Assembly: GCA_035416745.1 (NCBI GenBank)
Contig: DAOLNV010000017.1
Coordinates: 1 to 47,013, forward strand
Direction: 5' to 3'
Source: Candidatus Hydrogenedentota bacterium
GTDB lineage: Bacteria; Hydrogenedentota; Hydrogenedentia; Hydrogenedentales; SLHB01
Length of the DNA stretch: 47,013 nt
A program made the position numbers and the translations under genes. Positions 26,069-35,162 of the stretch are shown here, piece after piece (the first letter of the stretch is position 1; each line of letters opens with the position of its first letter). The notes beneath the pieces are model-generated. The model was not told the origin of the DNA, did no database searches, and saw only the letters and a list, made by a program, of their open reading frames with translations.

Positions 26069-28048
26069 ATGATGTATTTTGGCGCATGTTACTATCCCGA
26101 GCACTGGACGCCCGACCAGGCCAAGAACCACATTCCTTACATGAAGCGCGCGGGCATTAACGTCGTGCGCATGGGCGAGTTTGCCTGGAGCCATTTCGAG
26201 CCCGAGCAGAGCCGCTACCGCTTCGAATGGATGGACACAACCATTCAGGCGCTGCACAAAGAGGGCATCGCGACCGTTTTGTGCACTCCCACCTGCATCC
26301 CCCCCCAGTGGGCGGTCGTGAAGCACCCGGGCATGTTGCAGCGGGACGCCGAGGGCCGCGTGCGCAACGCGGGCTCCCGCTGCCATTGCTGCAAGAACGC
26401 GCCCGAATACCAGATGCTGTCGGACCGCATCGTCGAACAGATGGCGCGGCACTATGCGGATATGCCGGGGATCATTGGCTGGCAGACCGACAACGAGTTC
26501 GGGTGCCACAATTCGACCCGGTGCTATTGTGACCATTGCTTGGCGGCGTTTCGCGACTGGCTGCTGGAGAAATACAAGGACACCGACACCATCAACCAGG
26601 CGTGGGGCACGGCGTTCTGGGGATTCGAGTTTCAGCAATGGAACGAGATCCCCCTGCCGCGGCACATGCCCGCCGGCAACAACCCGAGCCATTGGCTCGA
26701 TTTCGTGCGCTTCTCGTCGGACACCCAAGTCAAATTCCAGCAATCCCAGTTCGAGCTGCTCAAACAGCTCTGCCCGAAACATTTCGTCACCCACAATTTC
26801 ATGGGCCGTTTTCCCGACATCGACTACTACAAGCTTGCGCAGTTCACCGACTTCCCGTCGTGGGACAACTATCCCGAGAGCGGCAGCGACCCATTTCTGC
26901 CGGCGTACCAGCATGAGATCACGCGGTCGTTCACGGGCAAATTCTGGGTCATGGAACAAAAGAGCGGTCCTACGGGCGACTCGGAGACCGGCCTTTTGGG
27001 CGAACAGCCCGAACAGGGCGAAATCCGGCGATGGACCTGGCAGGCGATCGCCAACGGGGCGGACGGCGTGTGTTATTTCCGCTGGCGCGCCTGTTTAAGC
27101 GGCGCGGAGCAGTATTGGCATGGCATTCTCGATCATGACGGCGTGCAGCGGCGGCGGTACGCCGAGATTTCCAAGACCGCCCAGGAAGTGGCGAAGTTCG
27201 GCAACCTGTTCGCGGGGTCCACGGTCGATACGCCGGCGGCTATTCTGCGAAGCTACCCCCTGTTGTGGAGCGTCGAGCGCCAACCCGGCGCGGCCGGATT
27301 TCACTACGACGACCACTGCTACGAGATTTACCGCGCGGTGAAGCGCACCGGGCACAACTGTGATTTCGTCAACATCGACGGCGACCTGAGCAAGTACAAG
27401 GTGGTCTTTGCGCCATGTCTGTGCCTTGTAGACAAGAAGCTGGCGGACAAACTCGATGCCTTCGCGCAGGCGGGCGGCACGGTGGTATTCACGCCGCAAT
27501 CGGGGGCGCGCACGCCGAGCAACACGATGTGGGCCTATCCGCGGCCCGGCGCGCTGACCGCCATGGCGGGACTCACCGTCGAGGAGGTCCGCCCATATCA
27601 CCACGGCCAGACGGAGGCCATCGAACCCGCGGGCGACAGGTCTCCCGTGCCTCCGGCAACCGTCGCGAAATGGGTCGAGGTGCTGGCATGCAAGGAGGCG
27701 CAGCCTGTCGCGCAATTTGCAGGCGGCCGGCTCAAAGAGAAGTGCGCGGCCGCACGAAACGCGTGCGGCAAGGGCATGGTGTATTATCTCGGCGTGTACC
27801 TGCCGGCCGAGGCGATGGCGGCATTCGCGGCAGCCGTGCTTCCCGCCTTTCCGATTGCGGATATCCCCGAAAATGTGGAGATTGCGCGGCGGACCGGCAA
27901 ACAGGGGTCGTACATGTTCGTCATCAACCACGGGAGCCAATCCGAGGTCATCACCCTTCCCCATGCCCTCGCGGAGTTGATCACCGGCGAAAAAGCCGGC
28001 CCGGAGGTCAAGATCGCGCGCAACGGGGTACTGATCTTCAAGACGTGA
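26069..28048 (+). CDS. GH42 beta-galactosidase
   Basis: Predicted 659-aa enzyme hydrolysing terminal beta-galactosides (or beta-arabinopyranosides). The opening MMYFGACYYPEHWTPDQAKN is the GH42 start block. Catalytic acid/base Glu143 sits in WQTDNEFG and nucleophile Glu296 in FWVMEQKSG. Cysteines in CHCC (105-108) and RCYCDHC (151-157) match the zinc cluster of many GH42 enzymes. A beta-galactosidase trimerisation-type domain follows, and the end is beta-rich. There is no signal peptide, so it is probably cytoplasmic and acts on imported oligosaccharides. GAAGGA precedes the ATG; a second ATG follows directly. Confidence 0.95.
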   Translation: MMYFGACYYPEHWTPDQAKNHIPYMKRAGINVVRMGEFAWSHFEPEQSRYRFEWMDTTIQALHKEGIATVLCTPTCIPPQWAVVKHPGMLQRDAEGRVRNAGSRCHCCKNAPEYQMLSDRIVEQMARHYADMPGIIGWQTDNEFGCHNSTRCYCDHCLAAFRDWLLEKYKDTDTINQAWGTAFWGFEFQQWNEIPLPRHMPAGNNPSHWLDFVRFSSDTQVKFQQSQFELLKQLCPKHFVTHNFMGRFPDIDYYKLAQFTDFPSWDNYPESGSDPFLPAYQHEITRSFTGKFWVMEQKSGPTGDSETGLLGEQPEQGEIRRWTWQAIANGADGVCYFRWRACLSGAEQYWHGILDHDGVQRRRYAEISKTAQEVAKFGNLFAGSTVDTPAAILRSYPLLWSVERQPGAAGFHYDDHCYEIYRAVKRTGHNCDFVNIDGDLSKYKVVFAPCLCLVDKKLADKLDAFAQAGGTVVFTPQSGARTPSNTMWAYPRPGALTAMAGLTVEEVRPYHHGQTEAIEPAGDRSPVPPATVAKWVEVLACKEAQPVAQFAGGRLKEKCAAARNACGKGMVYYLGVYLPAEAMAAFAAAVLPAFPIADIPENVEIARRTGKQGSYMFVINHGSQSEVITLPHALAELITGEKAGPEVKIARNGVLIFKT

Positions 28049-28107
28049 TCGAACGCGCGGCCCCGGCTTTCGTGTTACAATTCCATCGGAAGGAGGGCTC
28101 CACCTGC

Positions 28108-29088
28108 ATGAAGCTGAGCTTTGTCATCCCCGCCTTTAACGAACGTGACTCGGTTCGGGCTGTCGCCGAGGGAATTCTTCAAAACACCGGCGGGCACGAT
28201 GTACAGCTCCTCTTCATCGACGATGGAAGCACCGACGGCACCTACGAAGAGCTCGCGGCCCTGCGCTCGGAGCACCCCGAGGTCGAAATCGTCCGGTTCC
28301 GGCGCAATCTCGGCAAGTCTATCGCGCTTGCCGCGGGCTTTGAACGCGTTTCGGGCCAATTGGTCTTCACCATGGACGCCGATCTTCAGGACGACCCCCA
28401 GGAAATCCCCGCCTTCCTCCAGAAACTCGAGGAAGGCTGCGATGTCGTTGTCGGGTGGAAAAAGACCCGGCGCGATCCCTGGCACAAGGTTTTCCCCTCG
28501 CGCGTCTACAACTGGCTCGTCTCTCACGTGCTGGACCTCGAGTTGCACGACATCAACTGCGGCTTCAAATTGTTTCGGCGCGAGGTGGTCGACCGCTTGT
28601 CGGTCTATGGCGAACGGCACCGTTTGCTTCCCGCGCTGGCGCGTGACCTGGGTTACCGCATCGCGGAAGTGCCGGTACATCACAATCCGCGCCGCTTCGG
28701 CCGGTCCAAGTATGGTATCGAGAGGTTTGTGCGCGGCGCCATCGACGTGGGCACCATGGTCTTCTTGTATCGTTACGTGAACCGTCCGATACATTTCTTC
28801 GGATTTCTGAGCCTGATGACGATGTTCCTGGGCCTTTGCGGCATTGTCGCGGGATTCGTCTTGCTCTTTTTCGCCGCGTCGCCGGTGTGGACCGCGACAC
28901 TGCTCGTCGACGGCGTCACGCTGTTTGTGGGCGGGGGGCTGGTGCTCGGCATCGGACTGCTGTGGGAACTTGTCCTGCATTTCTTCGTGCCGCTCAACGT
29001 AGGCATGTACATCGTCGAAGAACCGGGCGAGGCGCCCGAGACCGCCCGGCGCGCGAGTAAGGACGGGGTAACAAAGAGGAGCGAGTAG
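28108..29088 (+). CDS. GT2 glycosyltransferase, membrane-anchored (DPM1/GtrB-like)
   Basis: Predicted 326 aa. The ATG at 28108 follows AAGGAGGG; an upstream in-frame extension runs through the GH42 gene and is not real. The GT-A domain shows SFVIPAFNERDSV, FIDDGSTDGT, RRNLGKSIALAAGF and DADLQDDP with the DxD metal motif. After residue about 220 two hydrophobic hairpins (FFGFLSLMTMFLGLCGIVAG and TLFVGGGLVLGIGLLWELVL) anchor it in the membrane. Members of this group transfer sugars to polyprenyl phosphate for later use in glycan or protein modification. The tail is charged. Sugar and lipid acceptor cannot be read from sequence. Confidence 0.92.
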   Translation: MKLSFVIPAFNERDSVRAVAEGILQNTGGHDVQLLFIDDGSTDGTYEELAALRSEHPEVEIVRFRRNLGKSIALAAGFERVSGQLVFTMDADLQDDPQEIPAFLQKLEEGCDVVVGWKKTRRDPWHKVFPSRVYNWLVSHVLDLELHDINCGFKLFRREVVDRLSVYGERHRLLPALARDLGYRIAEVPVHHNPRRFGRSKYGIERFVRGAIDVGTMVFLYRYVNRPIHFFGFLSLMTMFLGLCGIVAGFVLLFFAASPVWTATLLVDGVTLFVGGGLVLGIGLLWELVLHFFVPLNVGMYIVEEPGEAPETARRASKDGVTKRSE

Positions 29089-29098
29089 CCTCGCCCCA

Positions 29099-30094
29099 TT
29101 ACTCCTGCATGAATTTCTTCAGCGCTTCGTCGTAGCGGGCGCGTATGTCGGGAGGCAGGTCGGCGACGGAATTGTAGGTGCGGGTGTTTCCTTCGGAATC
29201 GGTAATCACGATCTTTTCAGAGATGAACGCTTCCTTGCCGATCGTAGGGGCGCGCCCTTCGATTTCCATGACGCGGGCCCGGAGTTCCGGGGGCATTTCC
29301 TCGAGCGAGTGATAGGTCTTTGTCGTAAACGAGGTGGTGATGTGGCGGGCCCTGTTGCCGTGCCATTCCATGAACTCCGCGTTTTCCGGGGCAGCGCCGG
29401 ATTGCGCGCCCAACAGCCGGGGCCGGCCGCCGTATTCGATGAACACGGGAGAGCTGCTGCACGGAATGCGGGTGACCTGCCGCAAAGCCTCGACCCACTC
29501 GCGCGTGCGCTCCGGCATGCGCCCCTCGATTGGGGGAGTCTTGCTCCGATCGATCTGGAGCTCGACGCGCCAGTGGCCGGTCTGGTCCACCAGCCCCACG
29601 CGCCACAGGTATTCCTCGTGATTGGGTATGCCGCGCGCGGGATGACTCGCCCGCTCCTGGACGATCACGGCGATGTTGCGGAACACGTCAATGGGCCACT
29701 CCTTGGTGCGCGAGAAGACACGCCGGGCCGTGACGGTCAGGACGCCCCGCACGCCGCGGGAAATAGTGACGGCCTGCCAGAGGGCGCTCAGGGGAGCGAC
29801 AATGCCGATCGCCGCGGCAAGGCCCCCTATACCCCATACGCCCGCCTTGATTCCCTGGGCATAGATGTCGCCCTTGTTCGCCGCGGCGTCCAGAGCGGCC
29901 AGCTCGCCTCTCATCGTGGCTAGTGCCGCAACGACTATCGCCGCCACCAGAGTAATGCCCAGCCGCCTGAAGAGCGTTTTCAGCGACGGCCGAAACGTGA
30001 TGCTGGCCGCATCCTGCGATGCAATATACCAGTCCTCCATGGAATAGACGGCTGGACGGGAGGCGGCAGGCGAAGAAGTAAGACGCGGACCCAT
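29099..30094 (-). CDS. Two-helix membrane protein with repeated PPxxRAR motif
   Basis: Predicted 331 aa starting at ATG 30094 behind GGGAGGGAAGTG. Two hydrophobic segments (LGITLVAAIVVAALATM and GLAAAIGIVAPLSALWQAV) sit near residues 45-110. The rest is soluble. Two C-terminal copies of one short pattern are seen: YHSLEEMPPELRARVMEIE and, about 45 residues later, YNSVADLPPDIRARYDEAL. I do not recognise the family. It begins 23 bases after the SufBD gene, so it is probably cotranscribed with the Fe-S pair. A link to Fe-S assembly is only suggested by position. Confidence 0.75.
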   Translation of the reverse strand: MGPRLTSSPAASRPAVYSMEDWYIASQDAASITFRPSLKTLFRRLGITLVAAIVVAALATMRGELAALDAAANKGDIYAQGIKAGVWGIGGLAAAIGIVAPLSALWQAVTISRGVRGVLTVTARRVFSRTKEWPIDVFRNIAVIVQERASHPARGIPNHEEYLWRVGLVDQTGHWRVELQIDRSKTPPIEGRMPERTREWVEALRQVTRIPCSSSPVFIEYGGRPRLLGAQSGAAPENAEFMEWHGNRARHITTSFTTKTYHSLEEMPPELRARVMEIEGRAPTIGKEAFISEKIVITDSEGNTRTYNSVADLPPDIRARYDEALKKFMQE

Positions 30095-30117
30095 CACTTC
30101 CCTCCCCGTCGCGTGAC

Positions 30118-31053
30118 TTAGCTCAGCATGCCTTCGATGATCAGGTCGACCGCCTGGTCTTCGGTGAGACCGCGCGACAACAGGGTCTGCAACTGCTTGG
30201 AATCCACGCTTCCAATGGCCGCTTCGTGCGTGACGTGGGCGGTAGGATCGTTCACCTCGACGATCGGGACCGCCTTGGCTACGGCGCGGCCCTGGACGAT
30301 CTCTTTGCAGTCCACGTGGCCCCGCGCGCGGGGCGCATCGGCGATGATGGTGTTGAACACCTCGGCTCGAGCGTCGTCGCGCAGGGCGATGTTTGTCGTG
30401 AGCGCGGCCCGGGCGGCCTCGCCCACGAGCCGCGCTTTCTCATGAATGCGCACCTTGTCGTTGCCGCTCGCGCTCACCCGCGCCATCATTTCGAGCACGC
30501 TGTGGGCATGGCAGACAGCGTCGTAGGCGATGTCCATCTCGCCGACGCGTCCCTTGATGAGATCGAAATCGGTTTTGAACCGCCCGCCCTGGCCGACTTC
30601 GACCGAGGCGTGCGGAATCACCTGGACGCCGCCGCCCGGACCGTGGACGTGCCGCTCGTGATAGGAGTAGTGCGCCCCGGGAGCGAGGCGGATGCGCGCA
30701 TCCATGCGGTGTTCGACCTCGACGGCGTTGGGGAAGGTGCAATGGGCGAGCACCTGCACCGACGCATCGTCTTCAACCTCCACGTCGAGGATGATCCGCT
30801 GAATGCCTCTCTCCGGCAACATGCCAAAACAGAGATGGACAGGCCGCTCGATCTTGGCCCCGGTTTTGAACCGGAAGTGCGCCTCGATGCCGTCGTCCAG
30901 CTCGTTCGTGTCGACTTCGAGTCCCGGGACCAGGTGCGCGCCGACGACGCGGTTCTGGTGGACTTCGAGGCGCGCCACGTCATCGGCGAGCACATGGCTT
31001 GGTTTGATTCCCACCGATTCCAGCAAACGTTGGACCACTTCGGCGTCGCTCAT
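30118..31053 (-). CDS. Short SufB/SufD-family scaffold protein (SmsB-like)
   Basis: Predicted 311 aa, shorter than SufB (about 480) or SufD (about 430). It carries the SufBD core beta-helix: HASVEVGQGGRFKTDFDLIK, KARLVGEAARAALTTNIALR, HVDCKEIVQGRA (Cys near residue 250) and VTHEAAIGSVDSKQLQTLLS with the family His-Glu pair. SRGLTEDQAVDLIIEGML is the usual ending. A short SufBD protein paired with one SufC and nothing else fits the minimal SmsCB-type Fe-S cluster assembly system described in anaerobes and archaea. It would act in the cytoplasm as the scaffold. Its start overlaps the stop of the ATPase gene. Confidence 0.88.
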   Translation of the reverse strand: MSDAEVVQRLLESVGIKPSHVLADDVARLEVHQNRVVGAHLVPGLEVDTNELDDGIEAHFRFKTGAKIERPVHLCFGMLPERGIQRIILDVEVEDDASVQVLAHCTFPNAVEVEHRMDARIRLAPGAHYSYHERHVHGPGGGVQVIPHASVEVGQGGRFKTDFDLIKGRVGEMDIAYDAVCHAHSVLEMMARVSASGNDKVRIHEKARLVGEAARAALTTNIALRDDARAEVFNTIIADAPRARGHVDCKEIVQGRAVAKAVPIVEVNDPTAHVTHEAAIGSVDSKQLQTLLSRGLTEDQAVDLIIEGMLS

Positions 31054-31787
31054 GGGGCCTCCCGCGGATCGGGCTCGTTAGCGTGGTCGCACTGCACGCA
31101 CCGGTTCTCGAAATACTGGCCGATCCGTTTGACCGGTCCCTCCTCGATGACGCGTCCGTCGCACAAGAGATAGGCGTTTTCCGCCTGGCGCAGCACGACG
31201 CGGCTGTGGGTAATCAGAATGACGGTGGAACCCTTTTCCTTGAGCGTGTGAATGGCCTGGAACATCTGGTCCAGGGCCTCGACGTCGATGCCCGAGTCGG
31301 GTTCGTCCATCAGAACCAGGGCCGGTTCGATGGCGAGGATCGAGGCCAACTCGATGCGTTTGCGTTCGCCCCCGCTGAGGGTCTTGTCGACGGCGCGGTT
31401 CAGGTATCTGGCGGGATCGAGCCCCACCTGGCGCAATGCCGAAGCGGCGAGATCCCGGCCGTTCGAGGTCTTCGCTCCGGCCGTTACGAATCTGTGCACC
31501 GACAGGCCTTCGAAACGCGCGGGCTCCTGCCAGGCCAGGGTCATCCCGCGCCGCGCACGTTCATCTACCGGCACGCCTTTCAGCGATTGGCCCCGGTAAA
31601 CAATGTCTCCCTCGAAACCGGTATATCCGGGCAAGCCCATGATCACGTTTGCCAAAGTAGATTTGCCCGCACCGTTGGGTCCGACGATTGCATACACCTT
31701 TCCCGGTTTGAAGCCCGCCGATACGCCACCCAACACCTGCTTGCCGTCAAGCCGAAGAGAGACATCCTGCACTTCCAGAAGTGTCAT
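31050..31787 (-). CDS. SufC-type Fe-S assembly ATPase (SmsC-like)
   Basis: Predicted 245-aa ABC ATPase. GPNGAGKST (Walker A), LSGGERKR (signature), LVLMDEPDSGID (Walker B) and ITHS (switch His) are intact. The start at 31787 follows AAAGGA; an upstream in-frame ATG lacks this. SufC-family markers include VIMGLPGY and GMTLAWQEPARFEGLSVHRF. The tail has a CVQC pair (VQCDHANEPD) that standard SufC lacks; it could bind metal or a cluster intermediate. The ATGA overlap with the SufBD gene points to a coupled pair. No SufS, SufU or SufE gene is in the window. Confidence 0.92.
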   Translation of the reverse strand: MTLLEVQDVSLRLDGKQVLGGVSAGFKPGKVYAIVGPNGAGKSTLANVIMGLPGYTGFEGDIVYRGQSLKGVPVDERARRGMTLAWQEPARFEGLSVHRFVTAGAKTSNGRDLAASALRQVGLDPARYLNRAVDKTLSGGERKRIELASILAIEPALVLMDEPDSGIDVEALDQMFQAIHTLKEKGSTVILITHSRVVLRQAENAYLLCDGRVIEEGPVKRIGQYFENRCVQCDHANEPDPREAP

Positions 31788-31834
31788 GGACGGTCCTTTC
31801 CCATACAAGAGCGGTCTCTTGTGAGTCTGCATTC

Positions 31835-31864
31835 ATTGTAACGCGCGTTCGCGAGTGCGCTCAA
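31835..31864 (-). promoter_or_regulatory. Candidate promoter for the SufC/SufBD operon
   Basis: On the minus strand TTGAGC and TACAAT are 18 bases apart, with the -10 about 48 bases upstream of the start codon. No IscR or Rrf2-type operator is recognisable by eye. Confidence 0.6.
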
Positions 31865-32041
31865 TGGAATATCCTCCCGGCCCCACGCGTCATTACCACG
31901 ATATCTCGGGCCTTCGGCGCCGGAAACGGAGGCCAGGGGCGCCAAAATGAGACCTGTGAACCCACTCGATATCATCTGCCCCCCGGGACTTGGGCCTCTG
32001 ACTGATGCTTCCGCAGGAGCAAGCCTCGGGAGCGCTGAGAC

Positions 32042-33496
32042 TCAGAACGGTATGTCGCCGTCGCCGGCGGGAGGTACGTCGTAATCTTCGGGCTCATATT
32101 CGCCGACACCCGGAGGCGGCTCCTGCGTACGGGCCGCGGCAGGCCCCTCTTCGAGGTCGCGGAAACGCTGGACCGGTTTGTCGAACAGCAAATGGAAATA
32201 GCCCGTGGGGCCGTTGCGCTGTTTGGCGACGTCCAGGCGCACTTTGTTCTGGTGCATGTGCGCGCCCTCGTCCGCGGCCAGACGCGACAACATGAGGACC
32301 ACGTCGGCGTCCTGTTCGATAGCACCCGATTCCCGGAGGTGCGACAGCTTGGGGATGCCGGAGTCGTCTTTCTCGGCTTCGCGGCTCAATTGCGACAAGG
32401 CGAGAACGGGCACTTTGAGTTCGCGGGCAAGCCCTTTCACGGCGCGGGATATCTCGGCGATTTCCTGCTGCCGGTTCTCGGCGCGCGCGCCCGCGTTCAT
32501 CAATTGGAGGTAATCAATGATGATGAGGTCCAGCTGGTGCTGGGACGCGTGCCGGCGGCTCTTGGACCGCAGCTCCAGGATGCTGATGTTCGGGGTATCG
32601 TCAATAAAAATAGGAGCATTGTTAAGGTGTCCCGCGGCCATCTGGAGCTTCTTGAAGACGTGCTTTGCCAGGAATCCGGTACGCAGTTTCCCCGAGTCAA
32701 TCTCGCCTTCCATGCAGATCATGCGCTGGACGAGCTGTTCCTTGGCCATTTCCAGGCTGAAGATGAGCACGGACTTGGAACCGCGCACGGCAATGTGGCG
32801 AGCCATGTTGAGGGCCAGGGCGGTCTTGCCCACCGAGGGCCGCGCAGCCAGGATGACCATGTCAGAGGCCTGCAGACCCGAGAGAAGTTCATCCAGCTTG
32901 TCGAACCCCGTTGCGATGCCCGTTATGCCGCTGTGCGACTTGATGATGCTTTCGATCTTCTCGACGGCGGGTTTCAGCAGCTGGCTTACGTGTTGAATGG
33001 GGTTCAACTGGCGCTTCTCGGCGATCGCGAAGATGTCGGCCTCCGCGCTGTCGAGAAGAAAATTGACGTCTTCGCGCCCTTCGTAGGCCTTGCCGATGAC
33101 GCGGGTGCATATGGTAATGGTGCGCCGCAGCACCGCCGTATCGAGCACGATGCGGGCATAGTGCTCGATATTGGCCGAGGTGGGTACCGCGCTGGTCAGT
33201 TCGGCGACATAGGTTGCGCCGCCGGCGCCCTCGAGCGTGCCTTCGCGAGTGAGCTGGTGAACCAGGGTCGTGGAATCCACCGCCGTCCGGTCGCGGAACA
33301 GCGACAAAATGGCCCCGTAGAGGTGCTGGTGCGCCTGAGCGTAAAACACTTCCGACGGGGTTTCGCGCAGGATCTCGACGGCGGTTCCAATGGCATCGGG
33401 GTCGAGCAGCATGGCGCCAAGCACCGCCCGCTCCGCGTCGATGTCGTGGGGCGGCGTACGGTCAAAAACCGGGTCGGTCTTGGGGCGCGTAGCCAC
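32042..33496 (-). CDS. dnaB: Replicative DNA helicase
   Basis: Predicted 484-aa hexameric helicase that unwinds DNA ahead of the replication fork. The N-terminal domain begins PPHDIDAERAVLGAMLLDPD. The RecA-like part has Walker A ARPSVGKTAL (about residues 218-227), EISRAVKGLARELKVPVLAL, LSQLSR and HLRESGAIEQDADVV. The tail is Pro/Glu-rich and ends in DIPF. The start is GTG at 33496, with AGGAG located over the stop of rplI, so translation may be coupled to it. It is the last gene of the rpsF operon. No intein is present. Confidence 0.97.
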   Translation of the reverse strand: MATRPKTDPVFDRTPPHDIDAERAVLGAMLLDPDAIGTAVEILRETPSEVFYAQAHQHLYGAILSLFRDRTAVDSTTLVHQLTREGTLEGAGGATYVAELTSAVPTSANIEHYARIVLDTAVLRRTITICTRVIGKAYEGREDVNFLLDSAEADIFAIAEKRQLNPIQHVSQLLKPAVEKIESIIKSHSGITGIATGFDKLDELLSGLQASDMVILAARPSVGKTALALNMARHIAVRGSKSVLIFSLEMAKEQLVQRMICMEGEIDSGKLRTGFLAKHVFKKLQMAAGHLNNAPIFIDDTPNISILELRSKSRRHASQHQLDLIIIDYLQLMNAGARAENRQQEIAEISRAVKGLARELKVPVLALSQLSREAEKDDSGIPKLSHLRESGAIEQDADVVLMLSRLAADEGAHMHQNKVRLDVAKQRNGPTGYFHLLFDKPVQRFRDLEEGPAAARTQEPPPGVGEYEPEDYDVPPAGDGDIPF

Positions 33497-33502
33497 CGAA
33501 TA

Positions 33503-34060
33503 TTACTCCTCGGAAGATGCTGACTCGGCTGTTTCCTTCTGGGATTCCGCCGCGTCGGCGGCGGCAGCTTCGGCCGGGATGGCCTCCACCGCTTCGGCCT
33601 GGGCGGGCGCTTCGGGCTCTTCGGCGCTCACCCACACCTTGATGTTCGCCGTGATGCCTTTCATGAGGCGCACCGGCACCGTGTAGATGCCCAGACTCTT
33701 GATGGGTTCGTCCAGTTCGATCTGCTTCCGGTCGAACTTGTAGCCCAATTCGAGCAGCTTCTGGGCGATCATGGCCGATGTGACTGAGCCAAAGATCTTC
33801 TCGTTTTCGCCAGCCCGCGCCTTAATCTCGACGGTCTGGCCCTCGAGCGCCTTGGCTTCCTGGCCCAGTTCGGCGCGAACCTTTTCTTCGCGGCGGGCGA
33901 TGATCCGGCGCTGATGCTCCATCTCCTTCGCGCTGCCCGAGTCCGCGGGCACCGCCAGCTTTCGCGGAAACAAGTAGTTGCGGGCGTAACCATCCGACAC
34001 ATTGACCGTGGCGCCCATGTCGCCAAGATGCGCCACATTCTCACTCAGGATCACCTTCAC
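33503..34060 (-). CDS. rplI: 50S ribosomal protein bL9
   Basis: Predicted 185 aa. The GTG at 34060 (product beginning MKVILSENVAHLG) has GGAGG eight bases upstream; the ATG three codons earlier is too close to that site. The conserved N-domain with GYARNYLFPRKLA and the C-domain with FGSVTSAMIAQKL and ELDEPIKSLGIY are complete by about residue 147. A further 38 residues of Ala/Glu-rich sequence follow, absent from standard bL9, probably disordered. It lies between the DUF2232 gene and dnaB in the normal order. Confidence 0.97.
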   Translation of the reverse strand: MKVILSENVAHLGDMGATVNVSDGYARNYLFPRKLAVPADSGSAKEMEHQRRIIARREEKVRAELGQEAKALEGQTVEIKARAGENEKIFGSVTSAMIAQKLLELGYKFDRKQIELDEPIKSLGIYTVPVRLMKGITANIKVWVSAEEPEAPAQAEAVEAIPAEAAAADAAESQKETAESASSEE

Positions 34061-34145
34061 GGCATCCACCTCCCTTTGTCTTCTGAACAGCCGCCCGGCG
34101 GGACGCCGGACAGGCCTTTCACTCGCTCACATTCACACATCCGGG

Positions 34146-35162
34146 TTATTCGTCGCCGCCGCGGCCCTCGCGCAGCTTCTCGCGCGCCGCCACGAGACGA
34201 TCCACCTTTACGCGAAACTCCCACCACGTGTCGAAGAGCCCGGCAAAACTCAACATCCAGCCCCCCGCGTATATCATAAACACGACCAATGCTATGACGA
34301 CAAACGCATGGGGCCGCAGATGCCGCACCGCGTACACGACGAGGCTCAATCCATTGAGCCAGTATATCGCAGCCAGGCCAATCGCGGCATTCCACGCAAT
34401 GGCCCGGGTCACGCCGTTCGGCGCGCGCTGCTCCACAAACCAGGCTACGGCGCACAAAATGGCGGGCCAGACCAGCCACTCCGGCGGCCGCATCGTTTCG
34501 AACCCCGTGCGGGGACCCGGCAAACCGTGCCGCAGCCGGACCCAAAACGCGGTTGCGCCGGTAGCCAGGGCGGCACACACCAGAAAAGACCCAAACATCA
34601 GGCCCGCACTGACATCGGCCCAGTGTTCGACCAACATCCAGCGCAGGAGATCAAGGGCGGCTTCCTGCCCGGCCGCATCGCCCCCGGCATCCCGCGTCTG
34701 CGCAAGCACCGCATCATACGATGCGGCGGCCTGTTGTTCCCATACGCTCCACGTCATGTGGAACGCCACAAACCCGGCGAATACCGCGCAGGTCCACGCC
34801 GTCACCCGGGAGACTACCGCGCCGAACGTATGTTGACGCCGGATTCCCGCGCCAAGCACGACGCCCGCCAGCACAAACAAGCCGTAAAACAGCCCGGCCT
34901 GTGCCCGCAGCGTTACAAACCCGCCGATCAGTACGGCGCCAGCAATCGCGGCGCCAGCCAGCACGGTCCGCCCCGTTGCCCAATATGCCGCAACGAGAAA
35001 AACGAACGGCAGCGGCGCGACCGGATTCGCCCCCGTCCACGAAAGCACACCACAGAAAATGGCCGCCGCCGTCAACGCCGGGACGTTCCGGAACGCCGCC
35101 GCGATGCCCCCGGCCGGCACGCGTGGGCCCCGGTCACTCCGCCACGTAAGGCAACAGCGCAA
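34146..35162 (-). CDS. DUF2232 (YybS-like) membrane protein
   Basis: Predicted 338 aa from ATG 35162, which overlaps the end of rpsR by 29 bases. A GTG at 35120, just after the rpsR stop, would give 324 aa and is an equally good start. About eight hydrophobic segments are visible (for example GANPVAPLPFVFLVAAYWAT, LAGAAIAGAVLIGGFVTL, IALVVFMIYAGGWMLSFAGL). The fold and position between rpsR and rplI match DUF2232/YybS proteins, which occupy this slot in several phyla. Function is unknown; an ECF-transporter-like or envelope role has been suggested for relatives. It is in the inner membrane. Confidence 0.82.
   Translation of the reverse strand: MRCCLTWRSDRGPRVPAGGIAAAFRNVPALTAAAIFCGVLSWTGANPVAPLPFVFLVAAYWATGRTVLAGAAIAGAVLIGGFVTLRAQAGLFYGLFVLAGVVLGAGIRRQHTFGAVVSRVTAWTCAVFAGFVAFHMTWSVWEQQAAASYDAVLAQTRDAGGDAAGQEAALDLLRWMLVEHWADVSAGLMFGSFLVCAALATGATAFWVRLRHGLPGPRTGFETMRPPEWLVWPAILCAVAWFVEQRAPNGVTRAIAWNAAIGLAAIYWLNGLSLVVYAVRHLRPHAFVVIALVVFMIYAGGWMLSFAGLFDTWWEFRVKVDRLVAAREKLREGRGGDE

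Noticed and set aside
28076..28081. Extended -10 (TGtTACAAT) before the GT2 gene
   Set aside because: The predicted transcript would start just before the ribosome-binding site and no -35 is seen; too weak to list.
32192..33523. 443-codon plus-strand frame
   Set aside because: Antisense to dnaB, which has all helicase motifs.
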